A DNA stretch of 64,000 nucleotides. It comes from Sinorhizobium sp. B11. GTDB lineage: Bacteria > Pseudomonadota > Alphaproteobacteria > Rhizobiales > Rhizobiaceae. Within the stretch, counting starts at the first letter, position 1; every line of letters begins with the position of its first letter. Shown here piece by piece: positions 1 to 8,569 of the stretch. Where the stretch lies: NCBI GenBank assembly GCA_039725955.1, contig CP091034.1, positions 930,001 through 994,000 on the forward strand, given 5' to 3'. Both the position numbers and the translations under genes were made by a program. The notes beneath the pieces are model-generated. The model did no database searches and was not told where the DNA came from. It saw nothing but the letters and a program-made list of their open reading frames with translations.

Positions 1-379
1 TGTTGCCGTCGCCACTCATATTCAGGCGGCTCTTGCTGATTTTATCAATGAAGGCCGGCTGCGTGCCTATCTGAGGCGCATGAACCAGCAATATGCCGAA
101 CGCATGGCCTTGATGACCGACATGCTGGAGAGCCGTTTCGCGGGCAGGCTGGCCCTTTCGGGTGGCAATGGCGGACTGCAGCTTGGAGCCTGGTTTTGCG
201 ATCAGACGGTGGACGACCGGGCGTTCGTCGCCAAGGCCAATGCGTTAGGCTATGGACTGATGCCGATGTCAGGCTTCTTCATCGGCAAAGCCGATCCCGG
301 CATCCTTTTCGGCATCTCGCAAGCGGAAACGGCTGCCGTTCAAAGACTGGCAGCCGATCTCGATCGGATTCTGAGCTGA
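1..379 (+). CDS. MocR/GntR-family regulator, C-terminal end (partial)
   Basis: The gene runs in from the left edge in the frame starting at base 2 and ends at the TGA at 377-379. The visible ~125 residues match the last part of the aminotransferase-like (fold type I, PLP) domain of MocR-type regulators: a QAALADFINEGRLRAYLRRM stretch, then a repeated-Met helix and a GLQLG strand. The N-terminal winged helix and the PLP lysine lie outside the window, so its target cannot be judged. The family regulates vitamin B6, amine or amino-acid genes. A hairpin follows directly. The assignment rests on the terminal domain only. Confidence 0.75.
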   Translation, partial: VAVATHIQAALADFINEGRLRAYLRRMNQQYAERMALMTDMLESRFAGRLALSGGNGGLQLGAWFCDQTVDDRAFVAKANALGYGLMPMSGFFIGKADPGILFGISQAETAAVQRLAADLDRILS

Positions 380-386
380 GAACACA

Positions 387-411
387 TGCGCCCGGAGCGG
401 GTCCGGGCGCA
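387..411. terminator. Inverted repeat between convergent genes
   Basis: Perfect 10-bp arms (387-396 and 402-411, starting TGCGCCCGGA) around a GCGGG loop lie between the stop of the MocR gene and the stop of the protease gene on the other strand. There is no T-tract, so it may be a weak or Rho-assisted terminator serving both strands. Confidence 0.55.
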
Positions 412-430
412 GTGCTCACGTGGGTGCCCT

Positions 431-1936
431 TCAAGCGGCGGCGAAGGGCACGGCCACGAAGGTCTTGTTGCCGCCGCGTTCGATCAGGAGCAACACCGAC
501 TTGCGGCCGGACTTGCCGGCATCGGCAACGGCGGTCTTGACGTCACGGGCATCGTGCACCGGCTTGTCGTTGACAGAGACGATCACGTCACCGGGCTGGA
601 TGCCGGCAGCAGCGGCTGACTTGTCCGGGTTGACATTGGCAACGACGGCGCCGGCAACGCTGTGGGGCAGGTTGAGCTGCTGGCGGATATCAGGCGTCAG
701 GTCGGCAAGGCCGATGCCGAGGCTCGGCTGACCGGCAGCCTGGCCCTGATCATCGCTGCTTTCGACGGCGGCCTGCTTCTGCGTGTCTTCATTGCCGCCG
801 ACGGTCACGTTGAGATCGACCGTCTTGCCGTCACGCCAGACGGCCAGCGTTTCCTTCGCACCCGGCGACAGGTCGGCAACGAGGCGCGACAGGTCCTTCG
901 GCGTCTTGACATTTTCGCTGCCAACGGCGGTTACGATGTCACCCGTCTTGATCCCGGCATGGGCGGCAGGCGTCCCGTTGGTGACGGCGGCAACCAGCGC
1001 GCCTTCAGCCTTGGAGAGACCGACAGCATCGGCGACATCCTGGGTGACCGGCTGGATTTGCACGCCGAGATAGCCGTGATCGATCGAACCGTCCTTCTGC
1101 AGCTTGGCAACGATCACCTTTGCTTCGGAGGAAGGAATGGCGAAGCCGACGCCGACGCTGCCGCCGTTTGGCGAGTAGATGGCGGTATTGATGCCGACGA
1201 CATTGCCATCACGATCGACCAGCGGACCACCGGAATTGCCATGGTTGATCGGCGCATCGATCTGGATGAAATCATCGTACGGGCCGCTGTGCAGGTCGCG
1301 GCCACGGGCCGAGACGATGCCCGCCGTTACCGTGGTGCCGATGCCGAACGGATTGCCGATGGCCAGGATCTGGTCGCCGAGCTTCAGCTTGTCGGAATCG
1401 CCCCAGGCGACGGTGGCAAGCGGATGCGGAGCCTGGACCTTCAGAACGGCGAGGTCGGACTTGGGATCGGCGCCGAGCAGCTTGGCCGGCAGTTCGGTAC
1501 CGTCGTCGAGCGTGACCTTGATGTCGATGGCGTTGTCGATGACGTGGTTGTTGGTAACGATCACGCCGTCGGGGCTGATGACGAAACCGGAGCCGAGCGC
1601 CATGGCATGCTGCTGCGGCTGTTGCTGCTGCGGTGCCTGATGCGGCAGCGGAATACCCTGCTGTTCGAAGAATTGCCGGAACTGCTCGTCCATCGGCGAA
1701 CCGTCTGCACTGGCATTGGTGGCCTTCATCGTGGTGGTGATGGTTACAACGGCCGGCTTGTCGGCATCGACGACGGCAGCAAAGGAGCCGCTGGAGGTAA
1801 GAGCGCCCCCTGCCTCAGCCGGCGCGGCAAGCGCCGTCGAGGAAGAGGAAAGGGCAAACGGCAGGGAGGCCGCGCCGAGAACGATGGCCGCTCCGACAAG
1901 TGCTGCGGCCCGGTGCTTGCGAAGAATGTTTGACAT
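431..1936 (-). CDS. degP: Do-family (HtrA/DegP-like) periplasmic serine protease
   Basis: A 501-residue envelope protease/chaperone that degrades misfolded exported proteins. An N-terminal signal anchor (about residues 8-37, ending ALAAPA) is followed by the trypsin-like domain with the triad His131 (NNHVID), Asp161 (KSDLAVL) and Ser235 (GNSGGP). Two PDZ domains follow, about 300-390 and 410-500. A Gln-rich linker lies near 99-110. The start at 1936 is preferred over an in-frame ATG 28 codons upstream because it has AAGGGA at the right distance and begins the signal sequence. Rhizobia carry several Do paralogues, so the exact letter (DegP, DegQ or MucD type) is uncertain. Confidence 0.9.
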   Translation of the reverse strand: MSNILRKHRAAALVGAAIVLGAASLPFALSSSSTALAAPAEAGGALTSSGSFAAVVDADKPAVVTITTTMKATNASADGSPMDEQFRQFFEQQGIPLPHQAPQQQQPQQHAMALGSGFVISPDGVIVTNNHVIDNAIDIKVTLDDGTELPAKLLGADPKSDLAVLKVQAPHPLATVAWGDSDKLKLGDQILAIGNPFGIGTTVTAGIVSARGRDLHSGPYDDFIQIDAPINHGNSGGPLVDRDGNVVGINTAIYSPNGGSVGVGFAIPSSEAKVIVAKLQKDGSIDHGYLGVQIQPVTQDVADAVGLSKAEGALVAAVTNGTPAAHAGIKTGDIVTAVGSENVKTPKDLSRLVADLSPGAKETLAVWRDGKTVDLNVTVGGNEDTQKQAAVESSDDQGQAAGQPSLGIGLADLTPDIRQQLNLPHSVAGAVVANVNPDKSAAAAGIQPGDVIVSVNDKPVHDARDVKTAVADAGKSGRKSVLLLIERGGNKTFVAVPFAAA

Positions 1937-2445
1937 AGTGGAAGTCCCTTGCGAGAGCGTTGGCATTGAATGGCGTCTTGGTTCCATGCCATGGACCTTG
2001 GCGTCAACGAGTATTTCCACCAGCTTTTACCGCTTATTACTTATATTTCGCCTGTATGATTTGGCGAATACTGTGATCGGTAAGAATTGGCGCTTGATAC
2101 CTATATGATCCGTTCTGCGGGATTTACAAATTAAACATTGATCATGTTTATATTACGGTATCGTAACACATTACTATAATTTAATCTTGACTGGCCAAGC
2201 ATTGCCGAAATTATCCCGGCGCTCGTGTTGCCTGCCTCGCGAGGCGCCAGAATAGTGAAATATATTCCACTTTTCCGTGATCCATCAGCCTGCAAGCGAC
2301 GTATTAAACCGAAACATTTGCGATATTTGTTCATGTTTTTTCGCGTTTCGGTTGAGATGGACTTTAAAATGTTAGTAGACTCTAAATTAATTTTTCTTCA
2401 GAAAAGGGAAGCTGCGAATCGACGGGAGGCGGGGCTCGCGGTGGC
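1937..2445. other. AT-rich divergent intergenic region (509 bp)
   Basis: This separates the protease gene from the LacI-type gene, which point away from each other. It is markedly more AT-rich than its flanks and must hold both promoters. I see no convincing gene; a 67-codon minus-strand ORF (2131-2334) lacks a good ribosome site and recognisable content. Two inverted half-sites resembling LacI-family operators lie at 2307-2315 and 2345-2353. Confidence 0.6.
2307..2353. promoter_or_regulatory. Inverted half-sites, possible LacI-family operator
   Basis: AACCGAAAC (2307-2315) and its exact reverse complement GTTTCGGTT (2345-2353) start 38 bp apart, about 100 bp upstream of the LacI-type gene. 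ACCGAAAC-type half-sites are common for LacI regulators, usually abutting. Here they are separated, so looping or two weak sites would be needed. Autoregulation is inference. Confidence 0.3.
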
Positions 2446-3510
2446 ATGCGGGAAGCGATGAGGGATTCAGTGAAGCCGGGGCGGGAAAAGAAGCGCGGTT
2501 CCCATGTGAAGCTGAGCGACGTCGCAAAGAGGGTAGGGGTCAGTCCGATCACCATCTCGCGCGCGCTTCGCAACCCCGAAATCGTCTCAGAAGAGCTGCG
2601 CGAGGTCATCCTGCGCACTGTCGACGAAATGGGTTACATCCCCAATCTCGCCGCTCGCGCGCTTGCCGGCCGTCACAGCGGCATCGTCGGCGTCATAACG
2701 CCCTCGCTTCACCACCCCTGCTTTACCGGTGTGATGATGGGCATCGAGGAGCGGTTGCGCGCTACGGATCTGCGCGTGCAATATGCCAACACCCTCAACG
2801 ACGCGGATCAGGAAATCAGCCAGTTCAAATCCTTCCTGGCGCAGAAGCCGGCCGGGATCATCCTCGTGAACGCGGAATATTATGATGGCCTTGCGATGCT
2901 GATGGATGCAGCCGCCTTTCCGGTCGCCCATGTTGCCGATCTCAGCCAGCCGCCGGAAACGCTGCTTGTCGGCATGTCGCATCATGTGGCCGCGACAGCC
3001 GCCACCCGTTTCCTCCTGTCGAAAGGATACAAGCGGATTGGTTTCATCGGCGGGATAAGCGACATCCGCTCGCGCCGCAGTCGTGCGGGACATGAGGAGG
3101 CCATGCGCCAGGTCGGCCTCGGCAGTCCATCGCTGATGCACGGCGTCGACGGTTCCACGAGCATCGGTCTCGGGCGGCGACTGTTCACCGAGTTGCTGGA
3201 GCGGATGCCCGATCTCGATGCGATCCTCGCGCAAAATGATGATCTCGCCCTTGGAGCTCTGATCGAGTGCAATGAACGCGGCATCAAGGTGCCCGATGAT
3301 TTCGGTATCTGCGGATTCAACGATCTGGAATTCGCGCAGTTTACCTCGCCATCCCTGACGACGGTGCATGTTCCGCGTCATGACCTCGGCCGCCGCGCCG
3401 CCGATATGCTGCTGCGCGCCATCCGCGAGGAGCCGCCGGAAGAGCAGAGGGTCGATCTCGGCTTCTCGATCATCGAGCGCGGGTCGACACGCTCGATGCC
3501 GAAGCAATAA
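2446..3510 (+). CDS. LacI-family transcriptional regulator
   Basis: A 354-residue regulator. The helix-turn-helix and hinge are at about residues 21-70 (VKLSDVAKRVGVSPITISRA, then the hinge ending near NLAARALAG). A periplasmic-binding-protein-like sensor domain with IGFIGG and CGFNDLEFAQF segments fills the rest. The overall look is closest to GntR-type gluconate regulators, but the ligand cannot be read from sequence. The start may be 2446 or the ATG at 2458, which has GGGAAG close by; the basic N-terminal extension is longer than usual. No sugar transport or catabolic operon is adjacent, so it is an orphan regulator. A strong terminator follows immediately. Confidence 0.85.
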   Translation: MREAMRDSVKPGREKKRGSHVKLSDVAKRVGVSPITISRALRNPEIVSEELREVILRTVDEMGYIPNLAARALAGRHSGIVGVITPSLHHPCFTGVMMGIEERLRATDLRVQYANTLNDADQEISQFKSFLAQKPAGIILVNAEYYDGLAMLMDAAAFPVAHVADLSQPPETLLVGMSHHVAATAATRFLLSKGYKRIGFIGGISDIRSRRSRAGHEEAMRQVGLGSPSLMHGVDGSTSIGLGRRLFTELLERMPDLDAILAQNDDLALGALIECNERGIKVPDDFGICGFNDLEFAQFTSPSLTTVHVPRHDLGRRAADMLLRAIREEPPEEQRVDLGFSIIERGSTRSMPKQ

Positions 3511-3537
3511 AAAAGGGGCCGGTCGGCCCCTTTTTTC
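3509..3537. terminator. Bidirectional Rho-independent terminator
   Basis: An A-run, GGGGCC stem (3515-3520), GGTC loop, GGCCCC stem (3525-3530) and T-run lie between the stop codons of the LacI gene and cysN, so it can stop transcription on both strands. Confidence 0.85.
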
Positions 3538-5022
3538 TTAGATATCGCTTGCCGCGCTCGACCAGAGTTCGGCCGCTTCCGATGCCGTCATGCGGCGCAC
3601 CTCCGCTTCGTGGCTGCGCTTGGCGAACAACTCGCTTGCCATGATCTGCTCGGCAAGGTCGGCCGGAAGCGACAGGATCACGCGGGCATCATTGCCATGA
3701 AGGCCACTGACGTCGGCGCGCTTACCGGTCACCATGCCGCCGGCGATCGTGTTGTTGGTCTCCGGGTCGATCAGGATGAAGGAGCCGGTGGCCCGGTTCT
3801 GTTCATAGGGATCGAAGATCGCGGCTTCGTCGAAAACCAGGCGCACCTTGCCGATGGCGTTCATGTAGAGCCGCTGAGCCGAGTTCCAGGTGCCGCTCTT
3901 CAGTTCCAGCTGGCTGACGGGTTCGACCTGCACACGCTGGCGGCGCGAGCCGCTCTTCAGCCAGTAGCGCTTGCCCGCTTCAATGCCTTCCGGCTGCAGG
4001 GCAACGACCTGCGCGTCGAAGGAAAGCCCGGTCTGCGGCTGGCTGTCGATCGAGACGATCATGTCGCCGCGTGCCACATCCACCTGACGGTCGAGAACGA
4101 GCGTGATCGCGTCACCGGCAACGGCTGCATTGCGGACCAGATCGAAGGTGACGATCTTGGTGACATTGGCGACCATGCCCGACGGCAGGATCATGACGCT
4201 GTCACCAGGCTTCACCGAGCCGCCGGCAACCGTGCCTTGATAGCCGCGAAAGCTTTCGCCGGGACGCGAGACGCGCTGCACCGAGAGGCGGAAGCCGGTC
4301 GACTGGCCGGAGCGCACGGTTGCGTGTTCCAGCGTCTCGACCAGCGTCGGGCCGCTATACCAAGGCATGGCTGCCTGGCCGGAATAGACGACGTTTTCGC
4401 CCTTCAATGCCGACATCGGGATCGCGGTGATCTGCTTGACGCCAAGCGACAGCGCAAATTCCTTGAACTCGTGGGTGATCTTGTCGAAGCCGGCACGGTC
4501 ATAGTTCGTCAGGTCGATCTTGTTGACGGCGAGTACGAACTGCTTGATGCCGAGCAAGGAGGCGATCGTCGCATGGCGGCGCGTCTGCTCGAGAATGCCG
4601 GCGCGGGCATCGACCAGCAGCACGGCAAGATCGGCGGTGGAGGCACCGGTCGCCATGTTGCGGGTATACTGCTCGTGGCCGGGTGTGTCGGCGACGATGA
4701 AGGAGCGCTTGTCGGTCGAGAAATAGCGATAGGCGACATCGATGGTGATGCCCTGTTCGCGCTCGGCCTGCAGCCCGTCGAGCAGGAGCGCGAAATCGGG
4801 CAGGCCGAGATCGTTCTGCTTGCCGGTGGAATCGCGGCGAAGCGCTGCTGCCTGGTCTTCCTTGACGGCCTTGGTGTCCCAGAGCAGGCGGCCGATCAGG
4901 GTAGACTTGCCGTCATCGACGCTGCCGCAGGTGATGAGGCGCAACGGGCGCGAGTCGCGCACGGCCTTCAGAGGCTCGGCGGCGGGCACGGCGACGACGT
5001 TTGCGGGAATTGCTGCACTCAT
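3538..5022 (-). CDS. cysN: Sulfate adenylyltransferase subunit 1 (CysN)
   Basis: The GTPase subunit of ATP sulfurylase, which couples GTP hydrolysis to APS formation from sulfate. It has 494 residues: a P-loop GSVDDGKST at 33-41, DTPGHEQYTRN (G3) and NKIDL (G4), followed by EF-Tu-like beta-barrel domains. It ends without a C-terminal APS-kinase (CysC/NodQ) domain, so it is the short form. The start at 5022 follows the cysD stop by one base and has GAAGGA upstream, which indicates translational coupling. It is the last gene of cysH-cysD-cysN. Confidence 0.95.
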   Translation of the reverse strand: MSAAIPANVVAVPAAEPLKAVRDSRPLRLITCGSVDDGKSTLIGRLLWDTKAVKEDQAAALRRDSTGKQNDLGLPDFALLLDGLQAEREQGITIDVAYRYFSTDKRSFIVADTPGHEQYTRNMATGASTADLAVLLVDARAGILEQTRRHATIASLLGIKQFVLAVNKIDLTNYDRAGFDKITHEFKEFALSLGVKQITAIPMSALKGENVVYSGQAAMPWYSGPTLVETLEHATVRSGQSTGFRLSVQRVSRPGESFRGYQGTVAGGSVKPGDSVMILPSGMVANVTKIVTFDLVRNAAVAGDAITLVLDRQVDVARGDMIVSIDSQPQTGLSFDAQVVALQPEGIEAGKRYWLKSGSRRQRVQVEPVSQLELKSGTWNSAQRLYMNAIGKVRLVFDEAAIFDPYEQNRATGSFILIDPETNNTIAGGMVTGKRADVSGLHGNDARVILSLPADLAEQIMASELFAKRSHEAEVRRMTASEAAELWSSAASDI

Positions 5023-5023
5023 C

Positions 5024-5977
5024 TCAGAAATATCCTTCACGCTTCTTCTTTTCCATGGAGCCGGACTGGTCGCGGTCGATGGCGCGGCCCTGGCGCTCGG
5101 AAACCGTGGCGATCTCCAGCTCCGCGATAATGTCTTCAAGGGTGGTGGCCGTCGAGCGGATCGCGCCGGTCAGCGGGAAGCAGCCGAGCGTGCGGAAACG
5201 GATGAAATCTTCCTGCTTCGTTTCGCCGGGCAGCAGTTCCAGGCGCGGATCGGATGCCGCAATCATCATGCCGTCGCGCTCGACATAAGGGCGCTTGGCG
5301 GCAAAATAGAGCGGTACGATCGGGATTTCCTCGGCCTGGATATAACGCCAGATATCGACTTCGGTCCAGTTCGACAGCGGGAAGACGCGAACGCTCTCTC
5401 CCTTGCGGATCTGGCCGTTATAGACGTTCCAGAGCTCCGGGCGTTGGTTGCGCGGATCCCAGCGGTGGTCGGGCGTGCGGAAGGAATAGATGCGTTCCTT
5501 GGCCCGGGACGCTTCCTCGTCGCGCCGCGCGCCGCCGAAGGCCGCGTCGAACTGGCCGGCATCAAGCGCATTCCGCAGCGCTTCCGTCTTCATGATGTCG
5601 GTGTAGCGGGCAGAGCCGTAGGTAAATGGCGTGATGTTTTCAGCCTTGCCGCGCGGATTGATATGTTCAATCAGGTCGAGATCGTATTTCTTCACAATCT
5701 CGTCGCGAAAGGTAATCATTTCCGCGAACTTCCAGCCGGTATTTACATGCAGCAGCGGGAAGGGCACGCGGCCGGGATAGAAGGCCTTGCGTGCCAGATG
5801 CAGCAGCACGGAGGAATCCTTGCCGATCGAATAGAGCATCACCGGACGCTCGAATTCGGCGGCGACTTCGCGGAAGATGTGGATCGCTTCGTTTTCCAGC
5901 GCCTTCAGATGCGGGTCGAGTGGCGGCTTGGCGCTCTGCGGATTGGTGAGTTCCGTATCCTGACGGGTATCGGGCAT
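5024..5977 (-). CDS. cysD: Sulfate adenylyltransferase subunit 2 (CysD)
   Basis: The catalytic ATP pyrophosphatase-type subunit of ATP sulfurylase, making APS and PPi from ATP and sulfate with CysN. It has 317 residues, the usual length. The PP-loop is [17 protein letters not shown], and conserved segments include HVNTGWKF and [16 protein letters not shown]. The start (MPDTRQD) was chosen because an upstream in-frame extension lies inside cysH. The gap to cysH is only 17 bases. Confidence 0.95.
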   Translation of the reverse strand: MPDTRQDTELTNPQSAKPPLDPHLKALENEAIHIFREVAAEFERPVMLYSIGKDSSVLLHLARKAFYPGRVPFPLLHVNTGWKFAEMITFRDEIVKKYDLDLIEHINPRGKAENITPFTYGSARYTDIMKTEALRNALDAGQFDAAFGGARRDEEASRAKERIYSFRTPDHRWDPRNQRPELWNVYNGQIRKGESVRVFPLSNWTEVDIWRYIQAEEIPIVPLYFAAKRPYVERDGMMIAASDPRLELLPGETKQEDFIRFRTLGCFPLTGAIRSTATTLEDIIAELEIATVSERQGRAIDRDQSGSMEKKKREGYF

Positions 5978-5994
5978 AAAATACTCCAGACTTC

Positions 5995-6738
5995 TTATTG
6001 CTGCACGGCGATCGCGGCGGCCTCTTCGGCGACATGCAGACCGCATTCGCGCTTTTCGTCCTGCTCCCACCACCAGCGGCCGGCACGTTCGGGCTCGCCG
6101 GGCTTGATGGCGCGGGTGCAGGGCTCGCAGCCGATCGAGGGGTAGCCGCGGGCATGCAGGGGGTTTACCGGCACGCTGTTATCGGCGACGAAGGACTTGA
6201 TCTTCTCGATGTCCCAGTCGGCGAGCGGGTTGACCTTCAGCAGATGACGCTCGGCGTCATACTCGGCAAACGGCGTCTCGGCGCGGTTGGCCGACTGACC
6301 GCGGCGCAGGCCGGTGATCCAGATCGTCGCGCCTGCCAGCGCCCGCGCAAGCGGCTTCAGCTTGCGCACGCCACAACAGGCATGCCTGGCTTCGACGCTC
6401 TCGTAGAAACCGTTCATGCCGTATTTCGCCGCATAGGCGTCGATATCTGCCTGCTCCGGTTCGTAGCGGGTTATGTGGATGTCGTACTGGCTCTCGGTCT
6501 CGTCGATCAGCGCAAGCGTTTCGGGAAAAAGCCGTCCTGTCTGCAGGGTAACGACGTCGATCGGCAGGCGATGCGTGCCGATCTCGGCCGATATGACCTG
6601 GTCCTCGATGCCGAGCGAGGTGGTGAAGACCACACGCCCGCCAAGGCCGGCGACGAACGAAAGCCGGCCGGCAAGGTCGAGACCCGAAAGCTTGTCAGCC
6701 AAAGCCTCGGCTTCTTCGATCGGATTGATAACAGTCAT
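5995..6738 (-). CDS. cysH: Assimilatory (phospho)adenylyl-sulfate reductase (CysH)
   Basis: Reduces activated sulfate to sulfite with thioredoxin or glutaredoxin. It has 247 residues. Two cysteine pairs, Cys121-Cys122 (HACCGVRK) and Cys204/Cys207 (GCEPC), are the ligands of a [4Fe-4S] cluster, the mark of enzymes that can use APS directly. Cys232 in ECGLH near the C-terminus is the catalytic nucleophile. With the partner CysN lacking an APS-kinase domain, direct APS reduction is the likely route (inference). First gene of the operon; AAGGA lies upstream of the ATG. Confidence 0.93.
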   Translation of the reverse strand: MTVINPIEEAEALADKLSGLDLAGRLSFVAGLGGRVVFTTSLGIEDQVISAEIGTHRLPIDVVTLQTGRLFPETLALIDETESQYDIHITRYEPEQADIDAYAAKYGMNGFYESVEARHACCGVRKLKPLARALAGATIWITGLRRGQSANRAETPFAEYDAERHLLKVNPLADWDIEKIKSFVADNSVPVNPLHARGYPSIGCEPCTRAIKPGEPERAGRWWWEQDEKRECGLHVAEEAAAIAVQQ

Positions 6739-7157
6739 GGGGGATCCTGTCCTTGATATTGGCCGGAGTATCGCAGCTCAAAGATGGATCGGACAGAAAA
6801 AGGGATTTCGAAAGGACTGCTTAGCGGAGCAAATATCTCTCCCATCCTGCCGCAATGCAGAAAAGCAGCCGCAGGCGCAGAAATCGCACCTCGAACTTAA
6901 TGTCTATAGAAATAGTAGTGTTACACGGCGCCTGTCAATTGGAAATCTGAATTGATGGCACGGATGATGAAAATTGCCCTCTTTTGTAATAGATTACAAG
7001 CTGTTGGCCGAGGGTAAAAAACAGGGCCAAAATACTTGTCTCTCAAGGCTTTTTCCAGCGCGTTCAAATTCCGTTCATGCTGGCCGTGCAATAGAGGCAA
7101 TTAGCTTTTTTCGCGATGTCGGATTCGACACCGCCCTGTGTGTGTCGACGGTCCGAG
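6739..7157. other. Divergent control region of cysHDN and the Rrf2 gene (419 bp)
   Basis: No gene is visible here. The region holds the promoters of the cys operon (leftward) and the Rrf2 gene (rightward). It contains a 16-bp inverted repeat at 6984-6999 and a short CTATAGAAATAG partial palindrome at 6904-6915. Confidence 0.65.
6984..6999. promoter_or_regulatory. Inverted repeat, candidate Rrf2 operator
   Basis: TTGTAAT and ATTACAA arms flank a 2-base AG centre, a perfect 16-bp inverted repeat in the cysH/rrf2 intergenic region. Rrf2 regulators bind AT-rich dyads of about this size, so control of the cys operon and self-control are plausible but inferred. Confidence 0.45.
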
Positions 7158-7604
7158 ATGATTACGCAAAAGGCAAAATATGCGCTGCGGGCGCTCACGG
7201 TTCTGGCGGAAGCTGCGGCCGACGAACCGGTCATGATTTCCGACATTGCTGTGCAGCAAAAGATCCCGAAGAAGTTTCTCGAACAGATCCTGCTCGACCT
7301 CAAACACCACGGTATCGTCGTCAGCCGCCGCGGCAAGCAGGGCGGGTACCTGCTGTTGAAGCCAGCCCACAGCATCACCTTCGGCGAGATCCTGCGCATC
7401 ATCGACGGCCCGATCGCCCCGCTGCCCTGTCTGTCGATCACCGCTTACCGCAAGTGCGATGATTGCGAAGGCGAGCAGACCTGCCAAATTCGCCACGTCT
7501 TCGCCAAGGTAGCGGATGCCACCCGCAAGGTGCTGTTCTCCACGACGATCGCCGATGCCGTCGGCACCAAGCGCGGCGCCGAAGTCACCCGGCTACTTGC
7601 CTGA
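7158..7604 (+). CDS. Rrf2-family transcriptional regulator
   Basis: A 148-residue winged-helix regulator. The N-terminus ITQKAKYALRALTVLAE and the recognition region KKFLEQILLDLKHHGIVVSR are typical of Rrf2. Four cysteines, Cys91, Cys100, Cys103 and Cys109 (CLSITAYRKCDDC, then EQTC), resemble the cluster-binding loop of IscR/NsrR-type members, so an Fe-S or thiol sensor is possible. It faces cysHDN across a shared intergenic region, which suggests it controls sulfur assimilation, a role known for other Rrf2 proteins such as CymR. The start was chosen at the ATG beginning the conserved domain. Confidence 0.88.
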   Translation: MITQKAKYALRALTVLAEAAADEPVMISDIAVQQKIPKKFLEQILLDLKHHGIVVSRRGKQGGYLLLKPAHSITFGEILRIIDGPIAPLPCLSITAYRKCDDCEGEQTCQIRHVFAKVADATRKVLFSTTIADAVGTKRGAEVTRLLA

Positions 7605-7694
7605 TCTCCTCTCACCGGCCTTCAAGATTCGGTGAGTGACCTTTCCATCTGCCTGACATGCTCCACCTGCCCGTGCATTCGGGTAGGGAGAAAA

Positions 7695-8084
7695 ATGATG
7701 TTTGCACTTTCGACAAAGAGAGCGCTGGCAACGGTCCTGCTGTCGGCGACAGTCGCAACCGGTGCCGCGGCCCATCACGGCTGGTCGTGGGCGGAAGCCG
7801 ATCAGATCGAGCTTCGCGGCACCATCCAGCAGATTTCCATGGGCGGGCCGCACCCGACGCTCGATGTCGCAACCGTTGATGACGGCGTCTGGCGCGTCGA
7901 ACTCGGCAATCCGCGCCAGACGGAGCGCGCGGGCTTCGTCGAAGGTGTCGCAAAGCCCGGCGATCAGGTCACAGCGCTCGGAAACCGCTCACAGGACCGC
8001 ACCGAGAAGCGGATGAAGGCGGTGCGCATCACTGTCGGTGAAAAGCGCTACGATATCTATCCGGAACGCATCCAGACGAACTGA
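7695..8084 (+). CDS. Secreted DUF6152-like protein
   Basis: A 129-residue exported protein. A signal peptide of about 28 residues ends near GAAAHH. The mature part has HHGWSWAEAD, IELRGTIQQISMGGPHPTLDV, GNPRQTERAG and a YDIYPERIQ tail, the pattern of the DUF6152 family of small periplasmic beta-strand proteins of unknown function. GGGAG lies upstream of the chosen ATG. It is followed after 9 bases by a membrane protein gene, likely one transcription unit; such pairs occur together in other proteobacteria (recalled, not checked). Confidence 0.7.
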   Translation: MMFALSTKRALATVLLSATVATGAAAHHGWSWAEADQIELRGTIQQISMGGPHPTLDVATVDDGVWRVELGNPRQTERAGFVEGVAKPGDQVTALGNRSQDRTEKRMKAVRITVGEKRYDIYPERIQTN

Positions 8085-8093
8085 CGCCTCGTC

Positions 8094-8564
8094 ATGGAGC
8101 TTCTCGAATGGCTGGCTGCCAGCACGCTTGCGGTCGAGCTTCGCCGCTCCGCAACGCTCTATATGTTCGTCAATGCCGCCCATATCTTGGCGATCGGCCT
8201 TCTGGTCGGCGCCATCCTGCCGCTTGATCTCAGGCTCGCCGGTTTCTTTGGCAAGGTGCCTGTGGAGGTCGTTGCGCTATTCCTGTCCCGCTCGGCCGGC
8301 GTCGGCCTCGCCCTGGCGCTGCTCACCGGCTTCTGTCTCTTTAGCGTTCGTCCGATCGAATATGCCGCCAATCCTGCCTTTCTTGCCAAGCTGGGGCTGA
8401 TCGCTTTCGGCATTCTGAATGTGCTGGCAGTGCATGCCGGGCGGGCTTGGCGAACCGCAGTCACGATCGGCATTATCCGCCCCGTTGTGCGGTTCTCCGC
8501 AACTCTCTCGGCGATCATATGGATCGCGGCCGTCGTAGCCGGACGGTGGATCGGTTTTCTCTGA
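8094..8564 (+). CDS. Membrane protein, DUF2214/DUF6644-like
   Basis: A 156-residue inner-membrane protein with four or five hydrophobic helices (for example about residues 22-42, 59-83, 93-112 and 133-153). The HILAIGLLVGAILPLDLRLAG segment resembles the DUF6644/DUF2214 group. Function is unknown. It is probably co-transcribed with the secreted DUF6152-like gene just upstream, so the two may work together in the envelope. Confidence 0.6.
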   Translation: MELLEWLAASTLAVELRRSATLYMFVNAAHILAIGLLVGAILPLDLRLAGFFGKVPVEVVALFLSRSAGVGLALALLTGFCLFSVRPIEYAANPAFLAKLGLIAFGILNVLAVHAGRAWRTAVTIGIIRPVVRFSATLSAIIWIAAVVAGRWIGFL

Positions 8565-8569
8565 GCCAA

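Noticed and set aside
662..1933. A 423-codon open frame antisense to the Do protease gene
   Set aside because: Same reason: the minus strand shows an intact protease with catalytic triad and PDZ domains, and the antisense protein has no recognisable domain.
2131..2334. A 67-codon minus-strand ORF in the AT-rich gap
   Set aside because: Weak start, no ribosome site, no recognisable family; more likely spacer and promoter DNA.
3610..5130. A 506-codon open frame antisense to cysN
   Set aside because: It is opposite a certain gene (cysN with P-loop and G motifs) and reads as a shadow: no recognisable domain and biased composition.
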